This document shows, in pieces, positions 37,733 through 47,253 of a DNA stretch of 64,000 bases; within the stretch, counting starts at the first letter, position 1; every line of letters starts with the position of its first letter. The DNA is from Paenibacillus foliorum. GTDB lineage: Bacteria; Bacillota; Bacilli; Paenibacillales; NBRC-103111. The notes under the pieces were generated by a model. It saw only the letters and a program-made list of their open reading frames with translations. It did not search any database and was not told the origin of the DNA. Where the stretch lies: positions 1-64,000 of the forward strand of contig NZ_WHOD01000003.1 in assembly GCF_013141765.1 (NCBI RefSeq). The letters are read 5' to 3'. Position numbers and translations under genes: made by a program.

Positions 37733-39274
37733 TTATTTACCTGCTGTAGCCGCAATTTCCTCGATCCATTTAGCGCCTTCAAAACGGTCGTACCATTGCT
37801 TCACAACACTATCCCAATCCTTCACTTCCGTATTGCCCATAATGACTTTTACAATGTTGGTGTTGATAAAAGCATCAGCCTCTGCTCTATATTTCGAACC
37901 GACAGGGGAGAATGCAAAATCCATAGGTGTTGGGATTTTCAAGAACTTTTCAAGCATTTTATTGCCATCTATAACAATCTTTTGCGCTTCCGCAGAGTTT
38001 TTCTTGCTCACGAACATTTCCTCTGTAGGCTGCATAGGCAGTGTTCTGAGGAACGTACCTGGCATATCACGGGAAATCAGCTCGCTTTTCACTTCATTCT
38101 TGCCATCTTTTTTCGTAAAATGAATACCTTCTGCACCATACAGGTTGAACGTTTGGCCTTCAGGACTTGCTCCAAAATCTAACCATTCCATCAGCTTTTG
38201 CATTTTTGCCGGATCTTGAGCTGCTTTTTTAGAAACGAACAAGCCTCCATATTCCACGCGACCTGTAGCCCCTTGCAGCCCCGCAGGACCTTTTACGGGT
38301 TCAAAAGGCAATAGCTTAGCATTAGGATTCGCTTTCTTAAAGTTATCCTCAAAATCATTTACACGAGACATATAATGGAAGAATACCCCTGACTGCCCTT
38401 TACTAACTACCTTGGATTCAGCTGTTTTGCCATCGGTTACCGCAAAATCCGGATCAATCAAGCCATCCTTGAAGGCTTTGTTCATCCAAGTCAAGTACTC
38501 CTTGAAAGCAGGTGTAGCGAAGTAGGGAACGTACTTTCCATCGGATTGCTTCACCCATTTATCTTGAATACCGAAGGGCTCCTGTAAACCGCTAACTCCA
38601 ATAAATGCATTGGCTCCATAACCAATCTGGATACCGTACGTATCCTTCTTGCCGTTTTTATCCGGATCGTTGAAGGAAAGTGCCTTGGCTACATTGTACA
38701 GTTCATCCATAGTTTTCGGCGCTTGCAAGCCGAGAGCATCGAGCCAATCCTGACGGATCAATGGAGCATCACCAGAGGCAACCGGGTTACGTACGTTGGC
38801 AATCGCATACGTCTTATTTTGATATTTGGTAAGGTAAAGATCCTTTTGCTTCTTCAGATTCGGATACTTATCGATGTATTCATCTAAAGGTACAATTTCT
38901 CCAGCCTTGATCATCCCTACAATAAAATCATCCATCGTTCTCCACGCGAACGCATCTGGAACATCGCCTGACGCAATTTGTACACGGATTTTCTCTTTAT
39001 AAATCTCATAGGCATTCACTGTGATATCGAATTGTACACCCAGCTTATCCTGCAAATATTTCATAGCTTCATTACTGTCAGCTGAGGTGCTTGGAATCGT
39101 GTTACCGGAATCATAGGCCAGCTTCAGCTTCACTGGACCTGTAGGTGCTTTGGCAGCCCCTCCTGGTTGAGGCTTATCGGAAGTGCTTCCGCAGGCTGCT
39201 GTAACTCCTACTAATGCAGTGACCAGCAATGCGCTTGCAGTGCGTTTCCAGAGATTCGTGCTATGAACTGTCAT
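37733..39274 (-). CDS. Extracellular solute-binding lipoprotein, LplA type
   Basis: This 513-residue sugar receptor of the importer has a signal peptide with lipobox near TAAC (ALLVTALVGVTAACGST, Cys about residue 28) and a Pro/Gly linker. The cluster-D-like binding fold includes SADSNEAMKYLQDKLGVQFDITVN and DKNGKKDTYGIQIGYGANAF. I choose ATG 39274 (MTVHSTNLW) because AAGGGG lies 10 bases upstream, inside the ORF's longer reading from 39295 or 39352. It faces a divergent membrane-bound AraC regulator, the usual control for such systems. Confidence 0.87.
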   Translation of the reverse strand: MTVHSTNLWKRTASALLVTALVGVTAACGSTSDKPQPGGAAKAPTGPVKLKLAYDSGNTIPSTSADSNEAMKYLQDKLGVQFDITVNAYEIYKEKIRVQIASGDVPDAFAWRTMDDFIVGMIKAGEIVPLDEYIDKYPNLKKQKDLYLTKYQNKTYAIANVRNPVASGDAPLIRQDWLDALGLQAPKTMDELYNVAKALSFNDPDKNGKKDTYGIQIGYGANAFIGVSGLQEPFGIQDKWVKQSDGKYVPYFATPAFKEYLTWMNKAFKDGLIDPDFAVTDGKTAESKVVSKGQSGVFFHYMSRVNDFEDNFKKANPNAKLLPFEPVKGPAGLQGATGRVEYGGLFVSKKAAQDPAKMQKLMEWLDFGASPEGQTFNLYGAEGIHFTKKDGKNEVKSELISRDMPGTFLRTLPMQPTEEMFVSKKNSAEAQKIVIDGNKMLEKFLKIPTPMDFAFSPVGSKYRAEADAFINTNIVKVIMGNTEVKDWDSVVKQWYDRFEGAKWIEEIAATAGK

Positions 39275-39477
39275 TGTTTGTATTCCCCTTTTCATTTGTA
39301 TTCGATTGTACAGATGCTCTCTTGTCTCCGTCATCAATGTACCTTTCTCCAAGCAGCTTCGGCAACGATCAATTCCGTAAAATGGCTGTAAATGACCGAA
39401 ATGACCATATAATTAAACGCAAAAGCGGGCGTTCTTCGCCTATCTATTCTCTGTATCATTATCGCCAAATGACTCAT

Positions 39478-39508
39478 TTGCACAAAATGACACTATCCAT
39501 GCTATAAT
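39478..39508 (+). promoter_or_regulatory. Probable promoter of the AraC-type regulator
   Basis: A perfect TATAAT lies at 39503-39508, 38 bases before the GTG start. The best -35 is TTGCAC (39478-39483) with a 19-base spacer, so it is moderate and may be activated. It lies in the 272-base region divergent with the receptor gene, which shows no other clear feature. Confidence 0.5.
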
Positions 39509-39546
39509 CTTACCGTTATATTTTTAAATAGAAAGGGGGGCGCTCT

Positions 39547-41820
39547 GTGCGTCTGCAACATTCCAAAAAAGCGCAAACACTCATCGTCATGCTGCTTCTG
39601 ACCTCCCTCTGCATCACAGCCATGGGCTACGCGGTTTACCGGATAGCTACGGATACTTTGGCACAGGAGGTGCAAAGCGCCTACCATGTGTCTTTGCAGC
39701 GTACTCAGGATCGAGTCCAAAACTACTTCAAGCAAATCGACCAATCCGTGCTTCAATTCGAAAAGCTTCCTGCCCTCGAATCGCTCATCATGCCAGGAGC
39801 AGAAGAAAATAATCTTGAAATTCTAACGCTGCTCGAAACCATGCTGCGCATGCAAACATCGATCGATGATGTCGATAATATAGCTCTGTATCGTATTAGC
39901 AACAAAAGGCTGTACAGCACCAACCATCAGGTCACTGCTTTTCAAGAGGATTACGGAGCTGCCATTGCCAAATTCGAGCAAACGGATAAAAACTACTCCT
40001 TTTTTAATCTGACAGTTAAGCAGGCTCCTACTACCGTCTATATCCGCAAGCTGCCGATATTTCAAGGCTCTAAAGCCCTCTATATTATTATTCATTTGAA
40101 CCAACAGTTCTTCGATCATATACTTGGCTCTTCTAATGAAGCAAAAGGTAATTATTTCATCTTGGATGAAGACCATCAATTGCTGCAAAACCGCGGGATT
40201 ATGGACACGTCTCGACTGATGGCCGATGTGGTTCCGGAAATTTTACAAGAGCGCCCCGCTTCCGACAAGCTGTTCACCGCCTATTTGCCGCCTTCCTATA
40301 ATGGCTGGATATTCGGCTTCGCGATTCCTAGTGAGGAGCTTTTCACGAAAATAAATGGCATTCGCAATGTGACCTTTATTTTGGCTGCTATTTTGTTGGC
40401 TCTAGCCGTGTTAGTCACTATCTTATCCACGAACCGACTATGGCGGGGCTGGAAAGATATCGTTTCCCTTCTGGATGAACCGGCGGCAGACACCGGCACG
40501 ATACATTCAGCCAAAAAAGCTGCCCATCGCGACAATGAATTTCATCATATTTACGATAAAATGCAGCGTATTAAAGAAACGAGGGACGAGCTGAAGGAGC
40601 AAGTAAAAGAGCTGACACCGGAAATCCGAGAAGCTTTCATCCGCAATATGCTGCAAAAGGGTCTGCGCTCCCAGGAGGATCTGGATAAATGCGAACGGTA
40701 TCAGATTGAGCTTCTATCGGGGGGCTACAGCTGCTATTGTGTAGAAATTGACCAATATAAAAGTATGTCCGGTATATACTCGGAGATTGACCTGTACTAT
40801 TTTCGCTATGGACTGTCATTGGTTATTCAAGAAGTTATGGATGGGAAAGGCAAAGGGGTCATTACCAGACACGGAGAAGGGCGTTTTCTGGCCTTGATTT
40901 CTTTAGAAGATACAGCAGGTTCTCTGGACGCATCCAAAGCTGCCATTCATGAGGCTGCTACAACGATCCGCGACTTTATTGAGCAATACTTTCCCTTCAC
41001 CGTATCTATCGGAATCAGTCTGATGAGGAAAGACTATGCGTATATAAGCTTGTCGTCCCAAGAAGCAGAGGATGCGCTGAAGCATAAGCTCGTAACTGGG
41101 ACTAATGAGATTATCCCTATTGAAGAATTCCGGAGAGAATCAGACGGAGCGGCATCTGCTCTGCCAATATCATTCCGCGAGCTAGAAAATGATGTTATTT
41201 ACGCTATCCGCTCACTGGATCCGGAGTTGGCCTACCGTTATATTGATAGGCTTGGAGAGCTGCAGGGATTACGGACTATTAGCTATCAATGGCTGCAAAG
41301 CCAGCTGACCGAGATGGTATTCTCGATCTACCGTACCGTGGGCAGCACGCTTCGGAAGCCTTCTGCTGAGCCCCTGATGAGCGACCTTATGCAGCTCGCA
41401 ACATTGGAGGAATGGATCGCTTGGCTTAAATCGCAGGTTGTCGATCTACTATCCTCTGAATTGCAGCAGGAGCATCGGAAGCACATGCTCAAGGTATCCC
41501 AGCAGCTCACTGCCTACATTCATGAGCACAATGAAGAGGATTTGCGGCTGGAGGTTTGCTGCAAATCGCTTAATGTTCCGACCTCCATCGGCAAGCAAGC
41601 GCTCAAGGAGGTCCAGGATACAACCTTCTCGGACTTCCTGCTGCAAAGCCGCATTGAGAAGGCGCAGAGCTGGCTCATTCACAGTGAAATGAGCATAGAA
41701 GAGATGTCTTCCCGCCTTCAGTACAGCAATGCACAGAATTTCTCTCGCACCTTCAAGAAGGTCATAGGCCTACCGCCCGGCCAATACCGCAAGGATGCGA
41801 GAGAGCAGCTAAGAACCTAA
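39547..41820 (+). CDS. Membrane-bound AraC-family regulator with extracellular sensor domain
   Basis: This 757-residue one-component regulator is of the YtdP/YesS kind. There is a membrane segment at about residues 10-31, an extracellular sensor about 32-275 (Cache-like), and a second membrane segment about 277-300. A degenerate GGDEF-like middle follows (about 370-500, CVEIDQYKSMSGIYSE ... FPFTVSIGISLM), then a C-terminal AraC double helix-turn-helix (about 655-755, EEDLRLEVCCKSLNVPTSIGKQALKEV, EEMSSRLQYSNAQNFSRTFKKVIGLPPGQYRKD). The start is GTG 39547 with AAAGGGGGG upstream. It probably senses extracellular sugar fragments and activates the divergent lplABC-GH105 genes. Confidence 0.85.
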   Translation: MRLQHSKKAQTLIVMLLLTSLCITAMGYAVYRIATDTLAQEVQSAYHVSLQRTQDRVQNYFKQIDQSVLQFEKLPALESLIMPGAEENNLEILTLLETMLRMQTSIDDVDNIALYRISNKRLYSTNHQVTAFQEDYGAAIAKFEQTDKNYSFFNLTVKQAPTTVYIRKLPIFQGSKALYIIIHLNQQFFDHILGSSNEAKGNYFILDEDHQLLQNRGIMDTSRLMADVVPEILQERPASDKLFTAYLPPSYNGWIFGFAIPSEELFTKINGIRNVTFILAAILLALAVLVTILSTNRLWRGWKDIVSLLDEPAADTGTIHSAKKAAHRDNEFHHIYDKMQRIKETRDELKEQVKELTPEIREAFIRNMLQKGLRSQEDLDKCERYQIELLSGGYSCYCVEIDQYKSMSGIYSEIDLYYFRYGLSLVIQEVMDGKGKGVITRHGEGRFLALISLEDTAGSLDASKAAIHEAATTIRDFIEQYFPFTVSIGISLMRKDYAYISLSSQEAEDALKHKLVTGTNEIIPIEEFRRESDGAASALPISFRELENDVIYAIRSLDPELAYRYIDRLGELQGLRTISYQWLQSQLTEMVFSIYRTVGSTLRKPSAEPLMSDLMQLATLEEWIAWLKSQVVDLLSSELQQEHRKHMLKVSQQLTAYIHEHNEEDLRLEVCCKSLNVPTSIGKQALKEVQDTTFSDFLLQSRIEKAQSWLIHSEMSIEEMSSRLQYSNAQNFSRTFKKVIGLPPGQYRKDAREQLRT

Positions 41821-41838
41821 CCTGCGGGTTAGGTTCTT
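41811..41838 (+). terminator. Terminator overlapping the regulator stop codon
   Basis: AAGAACCTAACC (41811-41822) and GGTTAGGTTCTT (41827-41838) form a perfect 12-bp stem with a TGCG loop and end CTTTA. The left arm includes the stop codon at 41818-41820. Confidence 0.85.
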
Positions 41839-41885
41839 CTTTACTGGAAGTATGAGTATTAACGAGTATTAACACCACTACGCAC

Positions 41886-43079
41886 TTATTTGCCTATCAC
41901 TCTGCTTTTTTCAAGGATTGGAGCCGTAGGCGTAAGAGCTTTGCCTTCACCTAAAATTTTGGCTATAAGCACTCCGCAGATAAGCGACCAGACCGGCGCA
42001 GCAACACCAAGAATAGTTACATTGGATACGGCAATTGCAAAAGCAAACAAGGTGGAATACCGGTAGGAAGTCTCTGAAAAGGCAGATTGCAAGCTGTTCA
42101 GCAGCACACCAACCAAGGTGAAGCCTGCAATAATCGTAATAAAATGCAGCGGAAGAACTTCGATTAGCAGTACGGTGCCCCATGCAAATAGCCCGAACAA
42201 AAGCACAATGCTGCCAGAAACGACCCCTGCCATATACCTTTTATGTCGTGGACCCGCTTCTTCCTGACTGCACACGGCGCTCATCATCCCTCCGACAGTT
42301 GCTGCATGCCCTCCAAAAAATCCGACTATTACCGTCGCCAAGCCTGAGATGACCAGAATCTTATTAACTGGCAGCTCATAGCCATTTTTCCTCAGAGCAG
42401 CAAGAGCTACAGCAATATCATTACTTAAAATCAGGATAGCCACTGGTATTGTAATGGACACAAACGCATGTACAGTAAAGGTAGGCATGATAGCTTCCGG
42501 CCAAACGAAAACAGCCTCATTCAATGGCGGAAACGATGAACTGAGTGAAAGCCCGATAATTCCGAAAACGAGCACACCGATAATCGGGGGAATCTTCTGC
42601 GAAATTTTGGGCATGATCAGAAAACCCGCGAGAGCAAATAAGCCTATTACCGGAGCTTGCTTGAAAGCCGGAACCATTTTGACAATGTAGTTCAATACCA
42701 ATCCTGCCAGCATGGCATCCAGCATCGGCCTAGGTATGTAACGAAGCCATTTAACGAAGAGTCCTGATACGCCAACGATAGCGATAAGTGCCCCAGCAAG
42801 CATATAGCTGCCTGCCAGCTCGGATAATGAATATCCCGCAGCGGCTGTGCTCAAAAAAGCAGCAGCCGTTATCGAGTGAGCACCGGCAATTGGAATTTTA
42901 TAAATCAAAGGGAGAACAATGCTTAATAAGCCACCAAAAAAATAAACGACAAATATCCATGAGATCAATTGAGGACGGCTGAAGCCTGCAGCATTGGCTG
43001 TATCAATCACAAGAATAGCTCCTCCCGTGCAAGCCATTAACGCAGATAAAATTCCATTAGAAATATTTTGTGTGTTCAA
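41886..43079 (-). CDS. BenE-family benzoate/H+ symporter-like transporter
   Basis: This 397-residue membrane protein has about 11-12 hydrophobic segments. The opening ISNGILSALMACTGGAILVIDTANAAGFSRPQLISWIFVVYFFGGLLSI and IPIAGAHSITAAAFLSTAA match the BenE family (APC superfamily). The start is TTG 43079, with GGAGG 8 bases before it. No aromatic-degradation genes are nearby, so the substrate need not be benzoate. It stands alone between two terminators. Confidence 0.82.
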   Translation of the reverse strand: MNTQNISNGILSALMACTGGAILVIDTANAAGFSRPQLISWIFVVYFFGGLLSIVLPLIYKIPIAGAHSITAAAFLSTAAAGYSLSELAGSYMLAGALIAIVGVSGLFVKWLRYIPRPMLDAMLAGLVLNYIVKMVPAFKQAPVIGLFALAGFLIMPKISQKIPPIIGVLVFGIIGLSLSSSFPPLNEAVFVWPEAIMPTFTVHAFVSITIPVAILILSNDIAVALAALRKNGYELPVNKILVISGLATVIVGFFGGHAATVGGMMSAVCSQEEAGPRHKRYMAGVVSGSIVLLFGLFAWGTVLLIEVLPLHFITIIAGFTLVGVLLNSLQSAFSETSYRYSTLFAFAIAVSNVTILGVAAPVWSLICGVLIAKILGEGKALTPTAPILEKSRVIGK

Positions 43080-43370
43080 GTTTGCTACCTCCAGCAGGTG
43101 TCATACCATTTCATCTATAATACCTTAGTTGCAGGAGAAGCGGCAAAAGCTTTTTATCGGTAATAACAGCAAAAAAAGCAGACCGAATGAGATTCTGATT
43201 GTTTTAGATCGCGAGGATGTTATTACGATTTTATCAAATGTCTTTGTAAACAGGGTAGTACCAACAAAAAGCGTATTTACCTATCATGCAAAAAGCACAC
43301 CCGGAAGGTGTGCTTTTTGCGATACAACGTGCTTTTGCTTGTGAAGCGAAAGGTTCATTTTCATAATAGT
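43080..43370. other. Intergenic region with no convincing gene
   Basis: Apart from the strong terminator at 43288-43320 and the BenE ribosome site, this 291-base stretch shows no gene. A short plus-strand reading (KKSRPNEILIVLDREDVITILSNVF and on) is open but runs through the terminator hairpin and lacks a good ribosome site. Confidence 0.5.
43288..43320. terminator. Terminator after dppF
   Basis: GCAAAAAGCACACC (43288-43301) pairs perfectly with 43307-43320 around a CGGAA loop: 14 pairs with A and T tracts in both arms, so it can work on either strand. It lies 51 bases past the dppF stop. Confidence 0.88.
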
Positions 43371-44336
43371 TTAATACAAAAAGCAGGCCACCTGATGGTC
43401 AGGCAGAACTTCTTTAAGCACCGGCCGCTCAAGAGAGCAGCGATCAAACGCTTTAGGACAGCGTGTATGGAACGGACAACCAAGCGGCGGATTAGCAGGG
43501 CTCGGTACATCACCCTCTAATATTATTCGCTCGCGCTGAACGTTTCGCTTCGGCTCAGGAGCCGCCGATAGCAGCGCTTCCGTGTAAGGATGCAGCGGCT
43601 TTTGGAACAGGCTCTGCTTGGAAGCAATCTCCACCATGTTCCCTAAATACATCACGCCCACCCTATCGCTTATGTGTTTGACGACCGCGAGATTATGCGA
43701 AATAAAAATATACGATAAATTAAATTGATGTTTTAATTCGACCATAAGATTAAGAATCTGCGATTGAATCGACACATCAAGCGCGGAAACCGCTTCGTCC
43801 GCGACAATCAGCTTCGGATTGAGCGCCAACGCGCGGGCAATCCCGATCCGTTGACGTTGGCCACCTGAAAATTCATGCGGATGCCGGAACCGATCTCCTG
43901 ATCGGAGGCCGACTGTCTCCAGAAGCTTAATCACATCCTGATCGACATCCGATTTGGACGTCTGGCCGTGGATATGGAACGGTTCTGCGATTAAATCGCG
44001 GATCGTCATTTTCTGATTGAGCGACGAAGAAGGATCTTGAAATATCATTTGAAAATCCTTGCGCAGCTTCCGCAGGTTGGCTGGGCTCATTTGCGCGATA
44101 TTCTGGCCGTTGAACAAGATACTGCCCTCCGTCGGTTCCAAAACCCGCATCAGCATGCGTCCCATAGTCGATTTTCCGCAGCCCGATTCTCCTACGATTC
44201 CGAGAGTTTCACCGGCATTCACTGTGAACGAAACCCCATCGACTGCTTTAACATGGCCAACCGTTTTGCGAAAAAATCCCGACTTGATCGGAAAATATTT
44301 TTTGAGATCTTTCACTTCAAGCAGCAGTTCGCTCAT
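43371..44336 (-). CDS. Peptide ABC transporter ATP-binding protein, DppF/OppF type
   Basis: This 321-residue ATPase has Walker [16 protein letters not shown], signature [17 protein letters not shown] and Walker [15 protein letters not shown]. The C-terminal oligopeptide-transporter extension has the iron-sulfur-type cysteines in [19 protein letters not shown]. Its start overlaps the dppD stop by 4 bases (ATGA), so translation is coupled. It is the last gene of the dppABCDF-type operon. Confidence 0.92.
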   Translation of the reverse strand: MSELLLEVKDLKKYFPIKSGFFRKTVGHVKAVDGVSFTVNAGETLGIVGESGCGKSTMGRMLMRVLEPTEGSILFNGQNIAQMSPANLRKLRKDFQMIFQDPSSSLNQKMTIRDLIAEPFHIHGQTSKSDVDQDVIKLLETVGLRSGDRFRHPHEFSGGQRQRIGIARALALNPKLIVADEAVSALDVSIQSQILNLMVELKHQFNLSYIFISHNLAVVKHISDRVGVMYLGNMVEIASKQSLFQKPLHPYTEALLSAAPEPKRNVQRERIILEGDVPSPANPPLGCPFHTRCPKAFDRCSLERPVLKEVLPDHQVACFLY

Positions 44337-45316
44337 AGCTTGCCTCCGTTCTTGACTAGATCGCAGCGAACGAAACGCCCCGGTTCAATTTCCCTCAATT
44401 CGGGCAATTTTTGGGCACATGAAGGCTGTGCCACTGCACAGCGTTCAGCAAACCGGCAGCCGGGAGGAAATGCCGCTGCGCTTGGGACCGTACCCGGAAT
44501 CGAATACAGCACGTCCTTCTCATCTTTCAATGAGGGGATGGAGGCGAGCAGTGCCTGGGTGTATGGATGCAGTGGCGTATCGAAAATCGTATCCGCATGT
44601 GCGCTCTCAACAACCTGCCCGGCGTACATGACCACAACGTGATCGGCCATCTCAGCGACGACGCCAAGATCGTGAGTAATTAAGATGATGGACGTGTTCA
44701 ACTTGTCCCGCATTTTTTTCATCAGCTCGAGCACTTGAATTTGGATGGTCACGTCTAAAGCAGTCGTCGGCTCGTCCGCGATCAGCAGCTTGGGCTCACA
44801 GACCATCGCCATTGCAATCATGACCCGTTGGCGCATGCCTCCGGACAATTGATGAGGATATTCCTTCACAATGTGCTCCGCCCTCGGCACTCCGACGAAC
44901 TTCAGCATCTCCACTGCCTTAGTATTCGCTTCGGCTGTGGAAACAGAACGGTGCCGCAGCAGCACTTCCGTGATCTGCTCACCCACCTTCATCACCGGAT
45001 TAAGCGCGGTCATTGGCTCCTGAAAAATCATCGATATCCGATTGCCACGAATTTCAGTCATTTCCTTTTCCGCTAGCTTCGTCAAATCTTTTCCTTCAAA
45101 CCAGACCTCTCCGTCAACGATACGTCCCGCCGGTTTTGCGATCAGTTGCATAATGGATAGAGAGGTGATGCTTTTGCCGCTGCCCGATTCTCCGACGATG
45201 CAGACGATTTGCCCTTCGTCCACATTCAGATCGATGCCGTCCACGGCGCGGATTACTGCATTTTTGGTATGAAAGTATGTTTTCAAATTGCGGATTTCTA
45301 TAAGTTTATTCGCCAT
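44333..45316 (-). CDS. Peptide ABC transporter ATP-binding protein, DppD/OppD type
   Basis: This 327-residue partner ATPase has Walker [18 protein letters not shown], signature [17 protein letters not shown] and Walker [15 protein letters not shown]. The C-terminal cysteine motif is [25 protein letters not shown] precedes ATG 45316. It lies 21 bases after dppC. Confidence 0.92.
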   Translation of the reverse strand: MANKLIEIRNLKTYFHTKNAVIRAVDGIDLNVDEGQIVCIVGESGSGKSITSLSIMQLIAKPAGRIVDGEVWFEGKDLTKLAEKEMTEIRGNRISMIFQEPMTALNPVMKVGEQITEVLLRHRSVSTAEANTKAVEMLKFVGVPRAEHIVKEYPHQLSGGMRQRVMIAMAMVCEPKLLIADEPTTALDVTIQIQVLELMKKMRDKLNTSIILITHDLGVVAEMADHVVVMYAGQVVESAHADTIFDTPLHPYTQALLASIPSLKDEKDVLYSIPGTVPSAAAFPPGCRFAERCAVAQPSCAQKLPELREIEPGRFVRCDLVKNGGKL

Positions 45317-45337
45317 GACAAGCCCCTCTTTCTGGAG

Positions 45338-46237
45338 TCACCGCTTTAGCTTGGGATCTAGGACGTCCCGCAGACCTTCACCCAGCAAGCTGTATGCCAG
45401 TACGGTCACCAAGATGAGCACTCCGGGATAAACGGCCAGCTCGGGTGCAGTCCAAATGTAATTCTGCGAATTCTGAAGCATGTTTCCCCATGAGGCGAGC
45501 GGCGGTTGAATGCCTAGTCCCAGGTAGGACAATCCCGATTCAGCCAGTATCGCCCACCCGATTCCGAGTGTCGCTAAGACGATAATGGATGAGAACGTTT
45601 GCGGAATGACATGCCGGAACAGGATACGCCAAGGGCCGGCGCCAAGCGTTGTTTCCGCTTCGACCAAGCTGCTGCTGCGCCATTTCAGCACTTCGGCATG
45701 CACAATTCGAGCCATCTGCGGCCAGTAAGTCAGGCCAACAGCGAATATGACGACCGGTGGACTATTCCCGAAAGAAGTGATTTCGATCAGAATGAGAAAA
45801 AATGAAGGGATCGAAAGCATCATGTCCACGATGCGCATAATGATGTATTCCGCGGTGCCGCCGAAAAATCCAGCCATGGAGCCAAGCAAGCCTCCAAGCA
45901 CAACTGCGAGCGCCATCGCCGCAAGTCCAACCAGCAGTGTGATTCTTCCTCCAGAAACGATCCGCGCCAGTTCATCACGGCCAAGCTCATCGGTTCCAAT
46001 CCAATGTGCCGCGCTTGCAGGCTGCGTGACCGAGAGCGGATCGGTATCCGTAGGTGAATGACTTAGAACCCACGGAGCAATAAGTACAAATAAATGAATA
46101 ATAAGCAAATATGCTAATGCTATTTTCCCAAGAACGGATAAGTTTCGGAGAGTCTTCTGAAAGCCCGTCATAATTCCAGGGGCGGCTACGGATGCGTCGG
46201 TCCATTGTTTATCTTGAACAGCAGCTAACTTACTCAT
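45338..46237 (-). CDS. Peptide ABC transporter permease, DppC/OppC type
   Basis: This 299-residue inner-membrane permease has an N-terminal polar stretch, then six membrane segments. Marker stretches are HWIGTDELGRDELARIVSGGRITLLVGL and the EAA loop LVEAETTLGAGPWRILFRHVIPQTFSSI. It ends LLGEGLRDVLDPKLKR, typical of the family. Its start overlaps dppB by 8 bases. Confidence 0.92.
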   Translation of the reverse strand: MSKLAAVQDKQWTDASVAAPGIMTGFQKTLRNLSVLGKIALAYLLIIHLFVLIAPWVLSHSPTDTDPLSVTQPASAAHWIGTDELGRDELARIVSGGRITLLVGLAAMALAVVLGGLLGSMAGFFGGTAEYIIMRIVDMMLSIPSFFLILIEITSFGNSPPVVIFAVGLTYWPQMARIVHAEVLKWRSSSLVEAETTLGAGPWRILFRHVIPQTFSSIIVLATLGIGWAILAESGLSYLGLGIQPPLASWGNMLQNSQNYIWTAPELAVYPGVLILVTVLAYSLLGEGLRDVLDPKLKR

Positions 46238-47177
46238 AGCGAATTCTCGGATCTAGGACGGAATATAGGAGATCCGTCACAATATTAGTAATGATTACAA
46301 TCGTCCCTACCATTAAGGTTAAGCCCATCACCACGGTATAATCACGATTGGTTGCTGCCTGTACAGCCAAACGCCCCATTCCAGGCCAGCCAAACACATT
46401 CTCCACGACCACCGAGCCGCCAAGCAAAATCGGAATGATTAGCCCGACGATAGCTGCGATCGGAATGAGTGCATTGCGCAATGCATGCTTGAAAAAGACG
46501 TTGAAGCTTTTAAGCCCCTTGGCTCTCGCTGTACGAATGTAATCAAGATCAATCACGTCGACCATAGCTGATCGGGTAAATCGGACAATATTGGGCAGCA
46601 TGAGAATCGATAAAGTCAGCATGGGCATTATCATATGCTTAGCCAAGTCCGCCAATGAAAAGACGCTGCCCGCCGTGATCATGCCGGAAGGAGGAAGCAT
46701 TTGATACGTCACGGCAAAAATGATGATCAGCAAAATCCCCAGCCAAAATTCAGGAATGGCCATGCCGAACGTAGACATGAATGTAATTAGCCTGTCAAGC
46801 CAGCTTCCCCGCTTCACCGCAGCGATGACACCAAGAGGAATCCCTATCAACAAAGTGAAAACCAAAGTCGCTGCGGACAATAATACCGTATTCGGAAACC
46901 GCTCAGCCAGTAAAGTTGCAACAGGCTGTTGGGAATCGAGCGATCTCCCCAAATCGCCTTTAACTACACCACCCAACCATTCGAAATAACGTTGAACAAC
47001 TGGCTTGTCGAGGCCGAGCTGCTTTGTTAGCGCTTCCCTTTGCTGCGCAGTCGATTCGAAATTCATGATGGCCGAAGGCCCGCCGGGAGCCAGGTTGATG
47101 AGGAAGAAGGTCAGGATCGACACGAGTAAAAGCGTGATAATTCCTTGACCGATCCGTAAAGTAATAAATCGGGACAC
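46230..47177 (-). CDS. Peptide ABC transporter permease, DppB/OppB type
   Basis: This 315-residue permease begins (M)SRFITLRIGQGIITLLLVSILTFFLINLAPGGP, the DppB signature. The EAA loop is DYIRTARAKGLKSFNVFFKHALRNALIPI. I choose GTG 47177, which has GGGAGGAG 7 bases upstream, rather than the ATG at 47210 of the open frame, which has no ribosome site and would add 11 unlikely residues. Confidence 0.9.
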   Translation of the reverse strand: MSRFITLRIGQGIITLLLVSILTFFLINLAPGGPSAIMNFESTAQQREALTKQLGLDKPVVQRYFEWLGGVVKGDLGRSLDSQQPVATLLAERFPNTVLLSAATLVFTLLIGIPLGVIAAVKRGSWLDRLITFMSTFGMAIPEFWLGILLIIIFAVTYQMLPPSGMITAGSVFSLADLAKHMIMPMLTLSILMLPNIVRFTRSAMVDVIDLDYIRTARAKGLKSFNVFFKHALRNALIPIAAIVGLIIPILLGGSVVVENVFGWPGMGRLAVQAATNRDYTVVMGLTLMVGTIVIITNIVTDLLYSVLDPRIRYE

Positions 47178-47253
47178 CAGGCAGCTCCTCCCTTTACTTC
47201 CAAGGCACAAGGCACGCAGGATCTGTTACCCCCACCTTGGAAAGAAAGCATTG

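Noticed and set aside
41886..43079. BenE gene as part of an aromatic-degradation cluster
   Set aside because: No oxygenase, ring-cleavage or CoA-ligase gene is present in the window; the gene is isolated by terminators.
43129..43344. Plus-strand open frame of 71 codons between BenE and dppF genes
   Set aside because: It starts with TTG without a good ribosome site and reads through the perfect terminator hairpin at 43288-43320, so it is unlikely to be a gene.
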